Translations under genes and position numbers: made by a program
Shown here: positions 10,520 to 22,318 of the stretch, piece by piece
How the letters are laid out: every line of letters begins with the position of its first letter
Numbering within the stretch: the first letter of the stretch is position 1
Assembly (NCBI GenBank): GCA_039111635.1
Contig: JBCAQO010000005.1
Location: 1,878,521-1,942,520, forward strand
Length of the DNA stretch: 64,000 nt
Source of the DNA: Heterobasidion occidentale
Lineage: Eukaryota; Basidiomycota; Agaricomycetes; Russulales; Bondarzewiaceae
Reading direction: 5' to 3'
Notes under the pieces: model-generated
What the model saw: the letters and a program-made list of their open reading frames with translations, nothing else
Told to the model about the DNA's origin: nothing
The model's database searches: none

Positions 10520-11586
10520 CGTCGGCGACGACTGCAGGGAGGACGAGCGGGAGGGGGCCGGTGATGAGGAAGAGAGTGCGTGGAGATGCGAACGTGCTGG
10601 CGCACTGTGCGACCGACCGTGCCGGTTCCGGGCGGCGACGGCGACGGCTGCGGATGTGTGCGGCAAGGGCCGAACTCCGCGACGGCGGGGCCGGGGCCGG
10701 GACGGACGAGTTGAGAGCACGCCGGGTGCCAAACGCGGCGGACTGGGTTCGAGTGGTTTGCTTCCGCTCCGAGCCTACTTTAGCCCTGGAACGCTTTCAC
10801 GCACGTCCCGTCCGCTCTGTTGCACCACGACTTGCCTTCACGCACGCACGCACGCACGCCGTCCAACACAGCGCCGCGCTCACGACTTTTCGATTTTTTT
10901 TTCTGCTTCTCTCTTGCCCTTCGACGCGCGCCGCGTCTACGAGAGCCGTCCGGACAGATAGCTTGGAAGCGTCGGAGCGCAGCTGTCGTCGTGCGCCCCA
11001 ACGATTCGCCACCCGCCTGAGAGACAGGTCGCTCCAGGCGCATGCTGTAGCCGCTTGCCGGACAACCGCCGCCTTTTGGTTCGTGTTTTCCATTTGCGTT
11101 GGGTCTCTCTCTTTGTCTCCATCGGGCGAGCGCGTCGTGCGAGAGCGCCGCTCTGCGCCCGCCGCGCTCTGGATGGGGCTGTGTGCGTGTTGGACAGGAA
11201 TGTGATTTCGATGAACTTGCGTCCTTATAAGTCGCGTTGCATGCTCAGCGATCCCGCCATGCGATGCTCTACCCGCCCACATTCGTTGTCTCGCCGATTT
11301 TGAGCGGGCCCGCGGGACATTCCGCATTCTGCCAACCGTCGGCGATGTCTGCCGCCCTTCTACAGCTGTGCCCCGCACAATGTACATATGTCCGCGCGCT
11401 CATCGTCCTCGAGATACATGCACGAGCGATGTACTCGCTGTATGCTCCGCGCGTAGCGATGCGCAGTGCCGCGGATCGTGTTCTGACCAGTCACGCGTTT
11501 CCAACCAGATGCCCAGCACTTCACTCTTCAACGCCTCACGACTTTTCTGACCTCCCAAACGCGCTTCGCATACGAACACACGACCC
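10520..11586. promoter_or_regulatory. Shared upstream region of two divergent genes
   Basis: About 1.07 kb separates the start of the ent3-like gene (10519, minus) from the Ser-rich gene (11587, plus). It holds an ACGC run (about 10839-10858) and a T-rich tract (about 10894-10905). I saw no convincing gene; the long frames here are GC-rich shadows. It probably contains both promoters. Confidence 0.5.
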
Positions 11587-14500
11587 ATGCCTTCCCTCCT
11601 CACGCGCCTCCGCACCCGCGCGATCAGCCAAACGACCGCCACGTCCGACTCTTCCCACTCCGCCGCCACCGCGCACGGCCCCTCGACGCCCACGACCCTC
11701 ACGCCCTCCACGACCACGCACTCGCACTCGCATTCGCATTCACATTCACAATCACACTCGCATCCCAAGCCCCAGTTCCAGCCTCTCCTCGAACGTAAGA
11801 TACACCCCGACGTTAATTCCCTCCTCGAAGAATACTCCTCTATACAACAACCCCGCCCCCGCATACCCCCGCACCCACCAGACCGCCGCAGGCGAGGCGC
11901 ATATACAGACCCTACCACGAACGCCACTCCTCCGAAGAGATCGTCCCCGTTCCCCTCAGGCCCCGCCGCCCCAGCCTCCCGACCGTGCCCGCGGTCTCGC
12001 TGAACGACGACGAGCTCGTCGCCGCCCCCACCATGGAGCCCGCACGCCCCCCGTCCGCGGCGAGCCGCGCGTCCAAGGTCAGCCGAGCCTCGCGCGCGGG
12101 CAGCAACGGCGGCCGGCTGCTCTCGCGCATCTCGTCGCTCGCGTCGCCCGGCGAGTGGTCGACGACATTCGGCCGCGGGAAGCAGGAGCGCGCCGCGGGC
12201 GAGCAGCCCTCGCCGTGGCGCGCGCGCCTCAGGTCTAAGGGCCGCAGCGGCGGCAGGGCGAGCAGGCACGGCACGCCGTCGACGACGCCGAGCACAAGGA
12301 CGCGCTCGTCGGACACGATGAACAAGGAGAACGCGGACCGCGGCTCGGCGCAGCACTCCCCCTCCGCGTCCCCCTCCGCCTCGGTCTCTGCCTCCGCGTC
12401 GGCGTCGGCGTCGGCGACGCCGTCCAGCAGGCCGCGCGGGACCACGACGCCGGGATCGCACGCCTCGCGCGGCGCGCGCGCGTTCGACTCCCCCGGGACG
12501 TTCGGGCGCCCGTCGAGCTCGCTCGACTCACACTCGCAGTCCCACTCGCACTCGCAGCATTCCCACTCGCAGCATTCCCACTCGCACGGGCACGTCCCGG
12601 GCGCCGCGACCCCCCCGCCGCCGCTCCCGCCCCTCGACCACCCCGAGCTCGCCTCCGTCCTCCTCGCGCGCGCGAACCCCGCCACCGGCAGCGGGGGACG
12701 CGGTAGCGGCGGCAATAGCGGCGGCGGGACGCGCACGCCTGATCTCGAGCGCGCGTTCGAGCTCGACGAGCACGGGTACATCCTCGGCGGGGCCGCCGCC
12801 GCACTCCATGCCCAGTCCCATGCCCAGTCCCAGGCGCCGCGCGGAGACGTGCACGGCCAGACGTATCCCCCGCGGGCGCAGCCGCGCCCGTTCGCGCTCG
12901 CGCTCGCTGCGCAGCAGGGGCAAGGCCTGGGGTTGCGCGGAGAGTCGCTGCCCGTGCGCGCGCACAGGAACAGCACGAGCCCGAAGATCAACCTCGACAC
13001 CACCACGCGCGCTCGCGCGAGCCTGCCCGCAGACGCGCATCCGAGCGCGGACACGAGCCCAAATCCAAACGACGATCAGGGCAAAGGCGCAGATGCGGAC
13101 GCGGACAGCACGTTCGGGCCGTTCGCGCTCGCGCGCGTCATCCGGCCGTACCGCAGCCTGCCGAAGGTGCAGAACATATTCACCGCCCTGTCCTCGCCTG
13201 CCTCGCCTGCCTCGCCGAAGACGCCCTCGCCAGCGCCGGCCTCCGCGGCGTTTCCCGCGCCGCAGGACGCGGGCGCCAAGTCGCCGACGTCGCCGGCGTC
13301 GCGGTTCGGCGAGATGGTGCGCGCGCGGACGCGCACGCGCACGCAGTCGGCGCAGAGCCAGGGGCACGGGCGGCGCACGAGCGCCGATTATTTCGCTCAG
13401 CAGGCCACGGCGGGGACGGCTGTGGATGGGCCGACAGAGAAGCGCGCGAAGGAGCGTGGAAGTGAGAAGGGCAAGGAGAAGAACAGGGAAGATGCAGGAG
13501 AAGACTGGGCGGCGCGTGTGTCGCGCGAGATGGTGCGGCTGTCGCTTGGGGGCGACATTGCACTGGCGTTCGGTGGCGGCGAGGAGGCCGTCTCTGGCGT
13601 CCCCGAGGCGCAGCGTGCGCGCGGGCGGGCGGGCAGCAGGGGGAGCACGGCGCAGGGGGAGCGAGGGGCGCCGGGGCCGGGCGCGGGGAATGCCGGGGAG
13701 AACAAGGGCGCGGAGCCGGCGGCGCGTGGGCGTGGGGACAACGTGCCTCGACAGAGACCAGCACGCTTTTCAGCGCCCTCTTTGCTCTCCTCCTCCCTCT
13801 CCCTCCCTCCCTCCCCGCACCCCCGCCCGCAGGTCCCCTTTCCCGCTTCTCCTTCTGCTGTACCCCTTTTTTCACCATTGTCGTCGTCGTCGTCGTCGCC
13901 ACTGGAGGGCGCCCCGTTTGTACAGGTATCTGCTGCGTCAGCGTCAGCGCGCGCGCGCCGATCGGACCCGTCGATGTCGTGGAGTGTGGGCGATGAGGTA
14001 GGGCAGGAGCACGACCAGGGCGCGAGGAGGGGGGATCGGGATCGGGATCAGGAGAACAAAATGCCGAGTCAGAGCCAGGGCCGCGAGAATGGTGGGATGG
14101 CCTCGCGCGCGGGGAGCGTGCGCGGGACTGCGGCTGCGGCTGGGGGCATGAGGGTGTTGCGCAGCTCGATGAAGGGCAAGGGCTCGACGCGGTCCGCGCA
14201 GCGGAGCGCGCGCGCGTCCGCCTCGTTTGCGTCCTCGTCGAAAGGCCCCGAGCAGGACGCGGCCGGGACGCGGTCCTCGGCGGTCTTCCCCTCCGTCGCG
14301 TTCAGCAACTCGACGCTGATGCCGGGCGAGGCGGCGCAGTATGCTGCAGGCGACGCGGACGACGCGGGCGAGCCGTTCCGGACGCCGCCGCGCTCGCGCG
14401 CGCAGAGCGCGACGTCGATCGCGAAGGGCAAGCGCAAGGCCGAGGACGTCGAGACTACGCCGCCGGACCTGCGCGGCTCGCAGCGCGCGACGTTCGCGAT

Positions 14501-15580
14501 CCCGGCTGATCCTCGCAGTGAGTACCATGAGTGTCCAGCCGACCTCGTTCTTCTTCGTCATTTTACGTCATTGGGATCGCGCGCCGGCGACTTCGACGCG
14601 CGCGGGCCGCGCTGTTCGCACGTTGTCTGGCTGCCTGTTGATGCAGATGCAGATGCGCGATCGGCATCGCTTTCCTCGCGAGCGGTGCACGAGTGCTTAG
14701 TGCGGCTGGCTTTTTATTGACCGTGTGCGTGCTTCCGTTTTGGACAGTCACCCATCGCCCGTCGACGGTCTCGCGCGTGCCCTCGTCCTACCACCGCAAG
14801 CGCGCCCGCCTGTCCGCGCCGCCCACGCCTAGCCCCTCCCGCGCAGGCTCCACCACCGCCCAGCCCACCACCACCACCACCACCACCACCATGGGCACCT
14901 GGTCCTCCCGCACGTCCTCGCGCACCCCCGTCCACAGCCCATCCCGCGCGCCCTCCGCGCGCGAGGGGTCCTCTCCCGCCCACCCCGCCGCCGCCAGCGG
15001 GTCAACGCCGCACACGCCGCTCGACGCCGCGCACGACCGCCGGCGGAGCCTGTCGCAGATCTCGATCCCGCTGAGCGCGCTCGTGACGCCGCACGCGCCG
15101 TCGATCGCGCCCTCGGGGACGTTCCACATGCGCGACCCGCGGCGGCCGCGGCGGCGCCTCGAGACGGCGTGGACGCTGCACCTCCGCGGGCGGGAGGACG
15201 AGGGCGAGGGCGAGGGCGGGTCGCCGGCGCATGCGTGGCTGTTCTTCGTCGGGTTCGTGCTGTTCCCGCTGTGGTGGCTCGCGGCTGTGTTGGGGACCCC
15301 CGAGACGAGGGTGGTGGGCGGGGAGGATACGGAGAAGGCGGTGACGCTGGATGATCCGCAGATCGAGTTCGGTGCGTGGCGTTCGTTTCGTTGTTCGTTG
15401 TTCCGCGTTTCGTTTTTTTTTGTTTTTTTGATTGTGTGATGGATGGCTGAAACGTCGTTGGCGGCGGTGGTGTGTGCAGATGCGAAATCGTGGCGCTTTC
15501 GGTGTCGCGTGATGTCGGTCCTCTCGCTCTTTACCTACGTTCCCTTCATCGTCCTCGTCGCCGTCTTCGTCCCCCGGTAG
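11587..15580 (+). CDS. Large Ser/Pro-rich protein with C-terminal membrane segments (unknown function)
   Basis: Exons read as 11587-about 11811, about 11892-14517, 14748-15371, 15480-15580, giving near 1191 residues. The last two introns are clear GT-AG. The first is uncertain: only a weak GTTAAT donor keeps frame, while the stronger GTAAGA at 11795 does not. The protein is mostly disordered (Ser, Pro, Arg, Ala) with two His/Ser runs, at about 11718-11762 and 12526-12594. Near the C-terminus are two hydrophobic segments: AWLFFVGFVLFPLWWLAAVLG (encoded around 15231-15294) and a final one ending in FIVLVAVFVPR at the stop. It is probably a membrane protein anchored at its C-terminal end. I recall similar C-termini in other basidiomycete hypothetical proteins, but do not recognise a function. 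Confidence 0.7.
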
Positions 15581-16696
15581 CACGCAGGGCACCTCGCCCC
15601 CGCCGCCCTCTCGACCCCGACCCCGACCCCGACTCCCCCGCCGCGCCGCACGCGCCCCTCGCTCCTTGCCTCGCTTGTCCCCGTCGCCGCCTCTTCCCCA
15701 CCCGGACTCGGCGTGTACGTGCGCGTTGCTGTGTTGTGTTTGCATCTAGCCCTGGTTCTGGTTCGCGTGGACCCGTGGACGCTCGTCGTGCCCCTGTTTT
15801 TCGTGCGCCGTTCGCGTGGTCGTTTGTTACGTCTGTCCATCTCTGTTCTGCTGATTTGCTACGCCATACCACCATCCATCCGCCCATCCATCCGCCCAAC
15901 CATTCATATTCTCACCGTCGACCCTCCATCGCATCCGCCACTTTGTTCATCCCGCCCGCCCGCCTGCCTGCGAAAACTGCGTCCGTCCCCATCTGTTGTC
16001 ACTCCTTTTACCACTACTTCTTCTGATTTTATACCCCCCACCCCACCCCACCGGCCCCTATGCTGTGCTGTGTTCGCGTTTGGTTTCGGACATGGGCGTG
16101 GTGTTGTGCGAGTGCGCCTCCTCGGGGTTTCTTAGAGTCCCAGACCGAGATCGAGATCGAGAATGTTGTTTATACGTCCGCATAGCCCTATTTGGCACGA
16201 ATAAGTATATATGTGTGTGTGTGATCGAGTCGGGCGGGAGTATTTGGTGGTTGCGGTGGAGTGATGCGTTCCGTTCCGTCGCGTTTTCTGGGTAAGCCCC
16301 TGTGGGACGACCGGGTTGGTTCCGCGCTCGGCTGTCGGGTGTGGCGAGTTGAGGCGATGTTGCGACCGCTCGCGACTTGATCACCATGTCGTTCTGGCTG
16401 CGACAGAGGAGTGTGAGCGGCGCGGCGGCGCTCGTCGTGCGTCCGGGGAGTACAACCGGGAGTACACATCATGTTTGACCGGCGGACGACCGAGGGGCCG
16501 GGGGAGGCCGCAACGCCGACCCCAGAACGTGGAAACTGCGTTGCTTCCGTGCGAGCGCACTCGGCAGCCTGGCGCCATGCACGTCGCGGGAGTGCTTGCA
16601 GACCCCTTGCAGCCACCGTCGTCAGCGTGAGCGCTCTTGTGTCGTCGACTCGACCCCAAACAGCAGGTATATATACCTCAGGGCGACGACGATCAG
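15581..16696. other. Intergenic region before TRK1
   Basis: No gene is seen. There is a short run of CCATC-type repeats at about 15870-15905 and a pyrimidine-rich stretch (15905-16060) typical of 3'/intergenic fungal DNA. The TRK1 promoter should lie in the right-hand part. Confidence 0.5.
16665..16678. promoter_or_regulatory. 14-bp perfect TATA-containing palindrome upstream of TRK1
   Basis: AGGTATATATACCT is a perfect inverted repeat ending 18 bases before the TRK1 start codon at 16697. It could be a TATA element or a dimeric factor site, or chance. It is not repeated before the second TRK copy. Confidence 0.4.
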
Positions 16697-19600
16697 ATGG
16701 ACGCTTTGTGGGCACGGCTCGAGGCGCTGTGCGTCCGCGTGCGGACGGCGGCGCGCGGGCTCGCGAAGGAGCTCGAGGAGCTCAACGTTAACTTCTATCG
16801 CTTGCACCTGCTCTTCTTGTGCGTCCCCTCGCTCCCCGCTCTCCTCTTTTCCCTCTCCCTCGCTGCTGATGTCCGACCTGCTGTTCCCGACGTCGCTGTA
16901 GCACCGTCGTCCCGCTCGTGCTCGCCGCGATCGCGCACGCGTGCAACGGGAGGTTCCCCGCAAAATACGTCGACTTGCTGTTCTGCTGCGTCAGCGCGAT
17001 GACGGGCACCGGGCTCGCGACGCTCGATCTCAGCGCGCTGACGGCGTGGCAGCAGGCCATCCTCGTCGTCCTCCAGCTCGTCGGCAGCCCGGTGCGTCTC
17101 TCCCCTCCCCCCTTCCTGTCCCCTCCGTATCTAAGCTACGAGCGCATGTGTCTGACCGGGGTTGGGTGTGCGCGGGTGTGCGCGGTGTAGATCACGGTTG
17201 CGCTCGTCGCGGTGTACGTCCGCCGGAGGTACTTCCAGCGCCATCTGCAGTGGATGGTCAAGTCCGAGTTCGAGCGCGCGCGGACCCGCGGCGCGTCGCT
17301 GGACGTGCGGGCGAACGACGTCGTCGCGCGCGGGCGCACCGGCACCGCGGACGCCAACTCCGTGCGGTACAGGACGAACGCGGGCGGCGCGGGCGGGGCC
17401 AACGGGACCGGGACCGAGAACGGAAACGGAAACGGGAACGAGAACGAGAACGGAAACGGAATGGAGAACGAGAACGAGAACGAGAAGCAGCGTGGGGAAC
17501 ACGACGCGCGCGCAGAGTCGAGGAGGCGCCGCGCGCGGTTCAGGCCGACGGTGGACGTCGACGCGACGCTCGTCGCGTTCTCGACGTCGCCGGAGCGCAT
17601 GACGGCGAGCCCGCTCGCGCTCGAGCAGGACATCGCGGACCAGACGTTCGGCCGCAGTGAGCAGGCGCTGTCGGAGCTGCGCGTCGGTTTCGCGCGCCAG
17701 CGAGGTGAGCGGCGTTCCACCGGGCCCTGCTCCCGCCCGTCTATCCATAAATGCTCACGACCGTTCCCGGCTGGCGGCTCGCCCAGCGCCGACGCGCCGC
17801 AAGACGGTGCAGGTCGTCGACCCGAACCACAGCAAGGACGACGCGTTCGGCGGGTTCGGCGACCCGCTCAGTCTCCTCGTGCGCGTCTTCCGCAGGCTCT
17901 TCCCCGCCATGCAGAAGCGGCTGCGGCGCTCGATGACCATGCCTGCCGAGTCGAAGCTCGTGCCGCACTATATCAACCTCGTCCCGCACGGCGCGCGCCC
18001 GGTGCCGTATTTCACGTTCAACGCGCGGGTGCGCAGGAACTCGGTGTTTTATGGGCTTTCGGACGACGATTGTGAGGAGCTGGGCGGGGTGGAGTATAGG
18101 GCGCTCACGGCGCTGCTGTGGATCGTGTCCTTGGTGAGTGGATTCTCGCGCGGGGACGGGCATATATGCGTGTAAACTAATCTGGCGGCGCCTGCAGTAC
18201 ATCATTGGCACGCTTTTGATTTCATTCGTGGTCACGGCTCCATACATGTCGCTTGGAAAATGGAAGCCCATATTCCAGCCGCCCCAGCAGCATCGTGTAA
18301 TCAACCCTGTGTGGTGCGAGGACCCTGTTCTTCTCACATCAATTGATCTTTTTCATGTCCACTCTTCTCTCTCAGGTACTCGGCTTTCGAGGTCGTCGGG
18401 GCATGGGCCAACACAGGCATGTCCCTGGTCGACCAGAGCCTTGTTCCGTTCCAGACCGCGTACCCTATGCTGATCTTCCTCATCTGGGTCGCGGTCGCCG
18501 GAAACACGGGATTTGTGAGTTCGACATCGTCTGACCCCTTGGATCTGTACTGATCGTGATTCTGATAGCCTATATTGTGAGTTGAGGCGCGAGGAGTGTT
18601 CTGAGAATTTACGCACGGCGAGAACTGACCTGTCGACGCAACGCAGCCTGCGATTCCAGATGTAAGTCCTTTGAAAGCCTCGCTGCTTCGCTGACCGTAC
18701 TGGTAGATGGGCGATATACAAGTGCTTCCCGAAAGCGTCGCAGACGCGCGAGACACTCCACTTCCTGCTCGACCACCCCCGGCGGTGCTTCATCTACCTC
18801 TTCCCGTCCCGCCAGACCTGGTTTCTCCTCACGGTGCTGATCCTCCTCAAGTGAGACTCCTGCGATATGCTGCTGGCCTGGCTGTGCATTGAACTGATGT
18901 GTGAACCAAGCTTGACGGACTGGTTCTTCTTTCTGGTGCTGAACATAGGCAACGCGACGGTGGAGGCTATTCCGGTCGGCACGCGGCTCCTCGTGGCTGC
19001 TGTGCAAGCCGTTGCGGTGCGCCTTGCGGGGTTTCAGTCTGTCGCGATCGCTGCGCTGGCTCCCGCCGTCAAGTGCGTTTTATCATATCATGTTTGTATG
19101 ATATGTGTGTTGACGTAGTGGACCCAGGGTTCTCTACCTCGTCATGATGTACGTCTCGGCCTATCCAGTGACCATGAGGTGCGTGCGTCCGCCTGCGCAG
19201 CGTCCGTGAGCGCCACGCTGATGCCGACGCCGATGCGGCGACAGCGTGCGCTCGACGAACGTGTACGAAGAGCGCTCGCTCGGCGTGTTCGAGGAGGAGG
19301 TCGAGGACGAGGAGGACATCGAGGACGAGGAGGACTACCCCGAGACGGACTCGCGCGTCGCGATCTGGGGCCGCTACCTCGCGCGGCACGCGAAGCGGCA
19401 GCTCGCATTCGGTGACTCGTCGCGTGCTCTTGTGGATGCGGAGTGCTCGGTCGCTCATCGCGGATCGTGTTGGTTGCAGACATGTGGTGGCTCGCGCTCG
19501 CGCTGTTCCTGTTGTGCATCATCGAGGTAGGGCATCTTGTCGTCTCTGCGAATGAGCGCTAACGCCGGTGAACTGGGGCCATCGTGCCGCTCGCAGCGAC

Positions 19601-20057
19601 ATCAGCTGAGCGATCCTTCTAACGACTCATGGTTCAACCTGTTTTCCTTGAGTAAGACCCCTCGCATGCTTCTGTCACGAACGAAACACCGCTCATCGCG
19701 CGTCCTTGCCGTTCCCCAGTGTTCGAAATAGTGTCTGCGTATTCGACCGTCGGCCTGAGCCTGGGCATACCCACGGTAAGTCGCCGTTCCCGAGCTCCCT
19801 CGCCAACGCTACGGCCTCACGCTCCGCCCCAGGCGAACTACGCGCTCACAGGCGCGATGCACACCGTCTCGAAACTGATCATATGCGCCGTCATGCTCCG
19901 CGGGCGCCACCGCGGGCTCCCGGTCGCCGTCGATCGCGCGATCATGCTCCCCAAAGAGTTCCTCGAGAAGGCCAGCGAGAAGGCGCGCCAGATGAAGGCG
20001 CGCCAGGCCGCGAGGTCTTGGGAGAAGGACGCGCATGGGCGGCGCTCGGGTGTGTAG
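16697..20057 (+). CDS. TRK-family high-affinity potassium transporter (intact copy)
   Basis: Sixteen exons with GT-AG borders give 784 residues: 16697-16818, 16902-17091, 17191-17704, 17787-18133, 18198-18313, 18376-18514, 18569-18576, 18647-18661, 18707-18847, 18911-19072, 19128-19178, 19245-19411, 19480-19526, 19597-19651, 19720-19775, 19833-20057. TRK proteins bring K+ across the plasma membrane. The four pore-loop filters are visible: SAMTGTGLATLDL (about residue 72), WANTGMSLVDQ, the VQAVAVRLAGFQ loop and SAYSTVGLSLGIP, each with its filter glycine. A long charged cytoplasmic loop, variable in fungi, lies in exon 3. Two very small exons (8 and 15 nt) are needed to keep frame. Codons are strongly GC-rich. 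It is shorter than yeast Trk1 (1235 aa) but near other fungal TRKs. A broken paralogue lies at 31783-34751. Confidence 0.93.
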
Positions 20058-20608
20058 ATGCATGGATGATCGCGCGTGCTGGTGCTTTTGGATTTGGATT
20101 TGGATTGGTGGGTAGATAGATAGATCTAGATGGGTACGGTAATATCTTCAGTGGGCTGGAGTTCTGTATATCTTGTGTTGCTCTCAACTATGCTTTGTTG
20201 CTGCTAATGATAAATGTTTATACCACCCTGCCTGTAGGAGAGCAAAAAGAAATCCGACGCAATTTGCGCGTTGCCTTGGGTAAGTGACGTCGATGATATA
20301 CAGCGCGCAGCGTTTCTGCTTGAAAGATCACAGTATCCTCTCTTGCCGGAGGAATCTGAACAAGCAGGTGTCTCGAGCACAACGAAAAAGACCGATGGTA
20401 CGTACGTAGGCTCATGGGAGCCTGTCGGAAAGAAACGATGAGGTTTTCCTTGGAGTGGTCCTGATCTCTGACTAGCAGACGGGACCCCGTCGCGTAATCC
20501 GCACGAGATTTGGCGTTGAGAGGTATCGATATGATCGCATCAATGCGTGGCGTCTCGCGAGCAGCCTCGAGGCTTCGAGTTCGAGTTCTGCGACACGAGA
20601 AGATGCGC
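20058..20608. other. TRK1 downstream region, partly duplicated after the TRK relic
   Basis: No gene was seen. The stretch about 20128-20250 (beginning CTAGATGGGT and including CCTGCCTGTAGGA and GCAAAAAG) is recognisably repeated at about 30868-30993 after the TRK relic. That shows the duplicated unit included 3' flanking DNA. A minus-strand frame (20218-20610) has no recognisable product. Confidence 0.6.
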
Positions 20609-20834
20609 ATCTATGAGCTCGGTCGTTCTCGGAGTGCGGTGTTGAGAACTAGCTGGTGTGCGCTAGTTCAGCGCTGAGCGAGTTATCCAAATGCGGCAGA
20701 GTTAGATTGACATGAACGACAGAGACATAAGTACATGTGAGTCCGTATGATGGAAGAGTGACATGCAGGGAAGGGAGAGGCCCGGAAGGGGCACCGACAC
20801 ACAAGAAACGGGAAAGGACCGGCAAGCAGCGATA
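20609..20834 (-). repeat. Ngaro split repeat A, outer copy
   Basis: This 226-bp segment appears identical to 22016-22241, with the match starting at ATCTATGAGCTC and ending at AGCAGCGATA. It marks the right end of the element when read on the minus strand. Confidence 0.93.
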
Positions 20835-21875
20835 GGGGGGATGGGCTCAGGAAATGAAGGGCTGCGGAGGGAAGGGTACCTGAGCAAAGGAGCGATCGCT
20901 GCTGGGCAGAGAGACCCATTAAGTTGAGTATCCAAAGAAAGAAGAGGGAAAAGGAAGAACGCATGCATGTAAATGGCAAAGAAGGAAGTTGAAGGAGGGG
21001 ACGACTGTTTGAAGTGAACGAGCTATTATAAAGAATGGTGTGAAGCCAAAGAGGGAAGTAATACTAAAGAAGGGAAGAAGCTGGGTAGAGGGCATCTAGA
21101 CGTGCCTGCTCCATCGCCTAAGGTCTGTCTCTAGGCATGGGGCGGTAGGATGCCCGGTGATGAGCTGGAGGTGAGCACAGTGTTCCCATAGAGTGTTGTT
21201 CAGGGGTAACTGACTCGGAGGTGGAGAGATGAGGAAGTCGGTGAGCCAGGCACGGCAAAGGAGGCGAATGAGGGAGAAGGGGAATGGAATAGAGGTCCAG
21301 AGCAGGGGGATGCATAGGAGGATGTCACGACTAGTGTAAGAGGTGACCAGAAACTCCACTCGCGATCTCTCAACCGTTCGAACGGTTTTGACCATACCAC
21401 ACAGGTATTGCTGATGCCTAGGCTCTATGATGGCTATGCGAGAGCCTACTCTGATGAGTTCGGATGGGCGACAGGAGACCTGCCATGTGGAAGGGTGGTC
21501 TGGAGACTGGGCTATGGCATGAATATGGGCATGGATAGGAATGAAAGTGATAATAGGAGGAAGGTGAGATTCCAACGCAGAGGGAGGAGATGTGGAATTG
21601 TGCGATGAGAGGGTGCGAAGGGAAGCAGCAGAAGTTTGGGTGGAGAGGAATGACATTATGCTGATAAAGAGGAGGGTTGTGCTTAGGGCCATGCTTATAT
21701 GTGAAGAGTAAAGAGGAGGTACGTCATGTTATGGCATAGGAAGAGACGTAAAGAAAGGGGGGGGGGCAGGTAGCCGAGAGAAGAGAGGCAACATATGAGC
21801 GCTGATCGGAGAAGCATAGGAGCGGAGAAGGGATTAGGGATTTGCCAGGAGTGTGAGGGGAATAGGGAGGGTGGG
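20835..21875 (-). other. Extra 1-kb region inside the Ngaro split repeats
   Basis: Unique DNA between the inner B repeat and the outer A repeat. It contains one notable open frame on the minus strand (21096-21692, described separately) and G-rich runs (for example near 21758). It has no recognisable transposon domain. Confidence 0.6.
21096..21692 (-). CDS. Hypothetical 198-residue ORF between Ngaro repeats
   Basis: A single open frame begins with a hydrophobic stretch (MALSTTLLFISIMSFLS) that looks like a signal or membrane segment, followed by a Ser/Pro/His-rich part and a second hydrophobic region near residues 125-150. I do not recognise it. Its position between the repeats means it would be copied with the element, so it could be an accessory gene or a chance frame in non-coding element DNA. 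No upstream promoter evidence was seen. Confidence 0.25.
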   Translation of the reverse strand: MALSTTLLFISIMSFLSTQTSAASLRTLSSHNSTSPPSALESHLPPIITFIPIHAHIHAIAQSPDHPSTWQVSCRPSELIRVGSRIAIIEPRHQQYLCGMVKTVRTVERSRVEFLVTSYTSRDILLCIPLLWTSIPFPFSLIRLLCRAWLTDFLISPPPSQLPLNNTLWEHCAHLQLITGHPTAPCLETDLRRWSRHV

Positions 21876-22016
21876 GCAAGCGAGAGACTCGGAGAGGGCT
21901 TGCTTGAGCAACAGAATGAGAGAAAGGAATGCCAGCGAAGCGGGCACTCGGAGGCCTCTGGTCGGTCATAGACCATATTCTAAGGTTAGGTCGTACCTTC
22001 CCACCTTAGAAGTCAA
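21876..22016 (-). repeat. Ngaro split repeat B, inner copy
   Basis: This 141-bp segment appears identical to 27036-27176, from GCAAGCGAGAGACTC to TTAGAAGTCAA. It abuts repeat A with a one-base overlap at 22016, forming the inner junction expected for split direct repeats. Confidence 0.93.
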
Positions 22017-22241
22017 TCTATGAGCTCGGTCGTTCTCGGAGTGCGGTGTTGAGAACTAGCTGGTGTGCGCTAGTTCAGCGCTGAGCGAGTTATCCAAATG
22101 CGGCAGAGTTAGATTGACATGAACGACAGAGACATAAGTACATGTGAGTCCGTATGATGGAAGAGTGACATGCAGGGAAGGGAGAGGCCCGGAAGGGGCA
22201 CCGACACACAAGAAACGGGAAAGGACCGGCAAGCAGCGATA
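22016..22241 (-). repeat. Ngaro split repeat A, inner copy
   Basis: 226 bp identical by eye to the outer copy at 20609-20834. It follows the recombinase ORF on the minus strand. Confidence 0.93.
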
Positions 22242-22318
22242 CCCATCTGTGGTAGGAGGGGAACGACGCATTAGGGCTTGGCCGGTTTCCCGAAGGATTA
22301 GGAGTGGTGTGACTAACC

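Noticed and set aside
10830..10862. ACGC run as a CRISPR-like or satellite repeat
   Set aside because: It is a short simple-sequence run without spacers or a longer unit.
11912..13054. 380-residue antisense open frame over the Ser-rich gene
   Set aside because: High GC content removes stops on both strands. The plus-strand reading has consistent splice sites and membrane segments; the antisense one has none.
13076..14001. Arg-rich frames inside the Ser-rich gene
   Set aside because: They are alternate-phase readings of the same GC-rich exon, without motifs.
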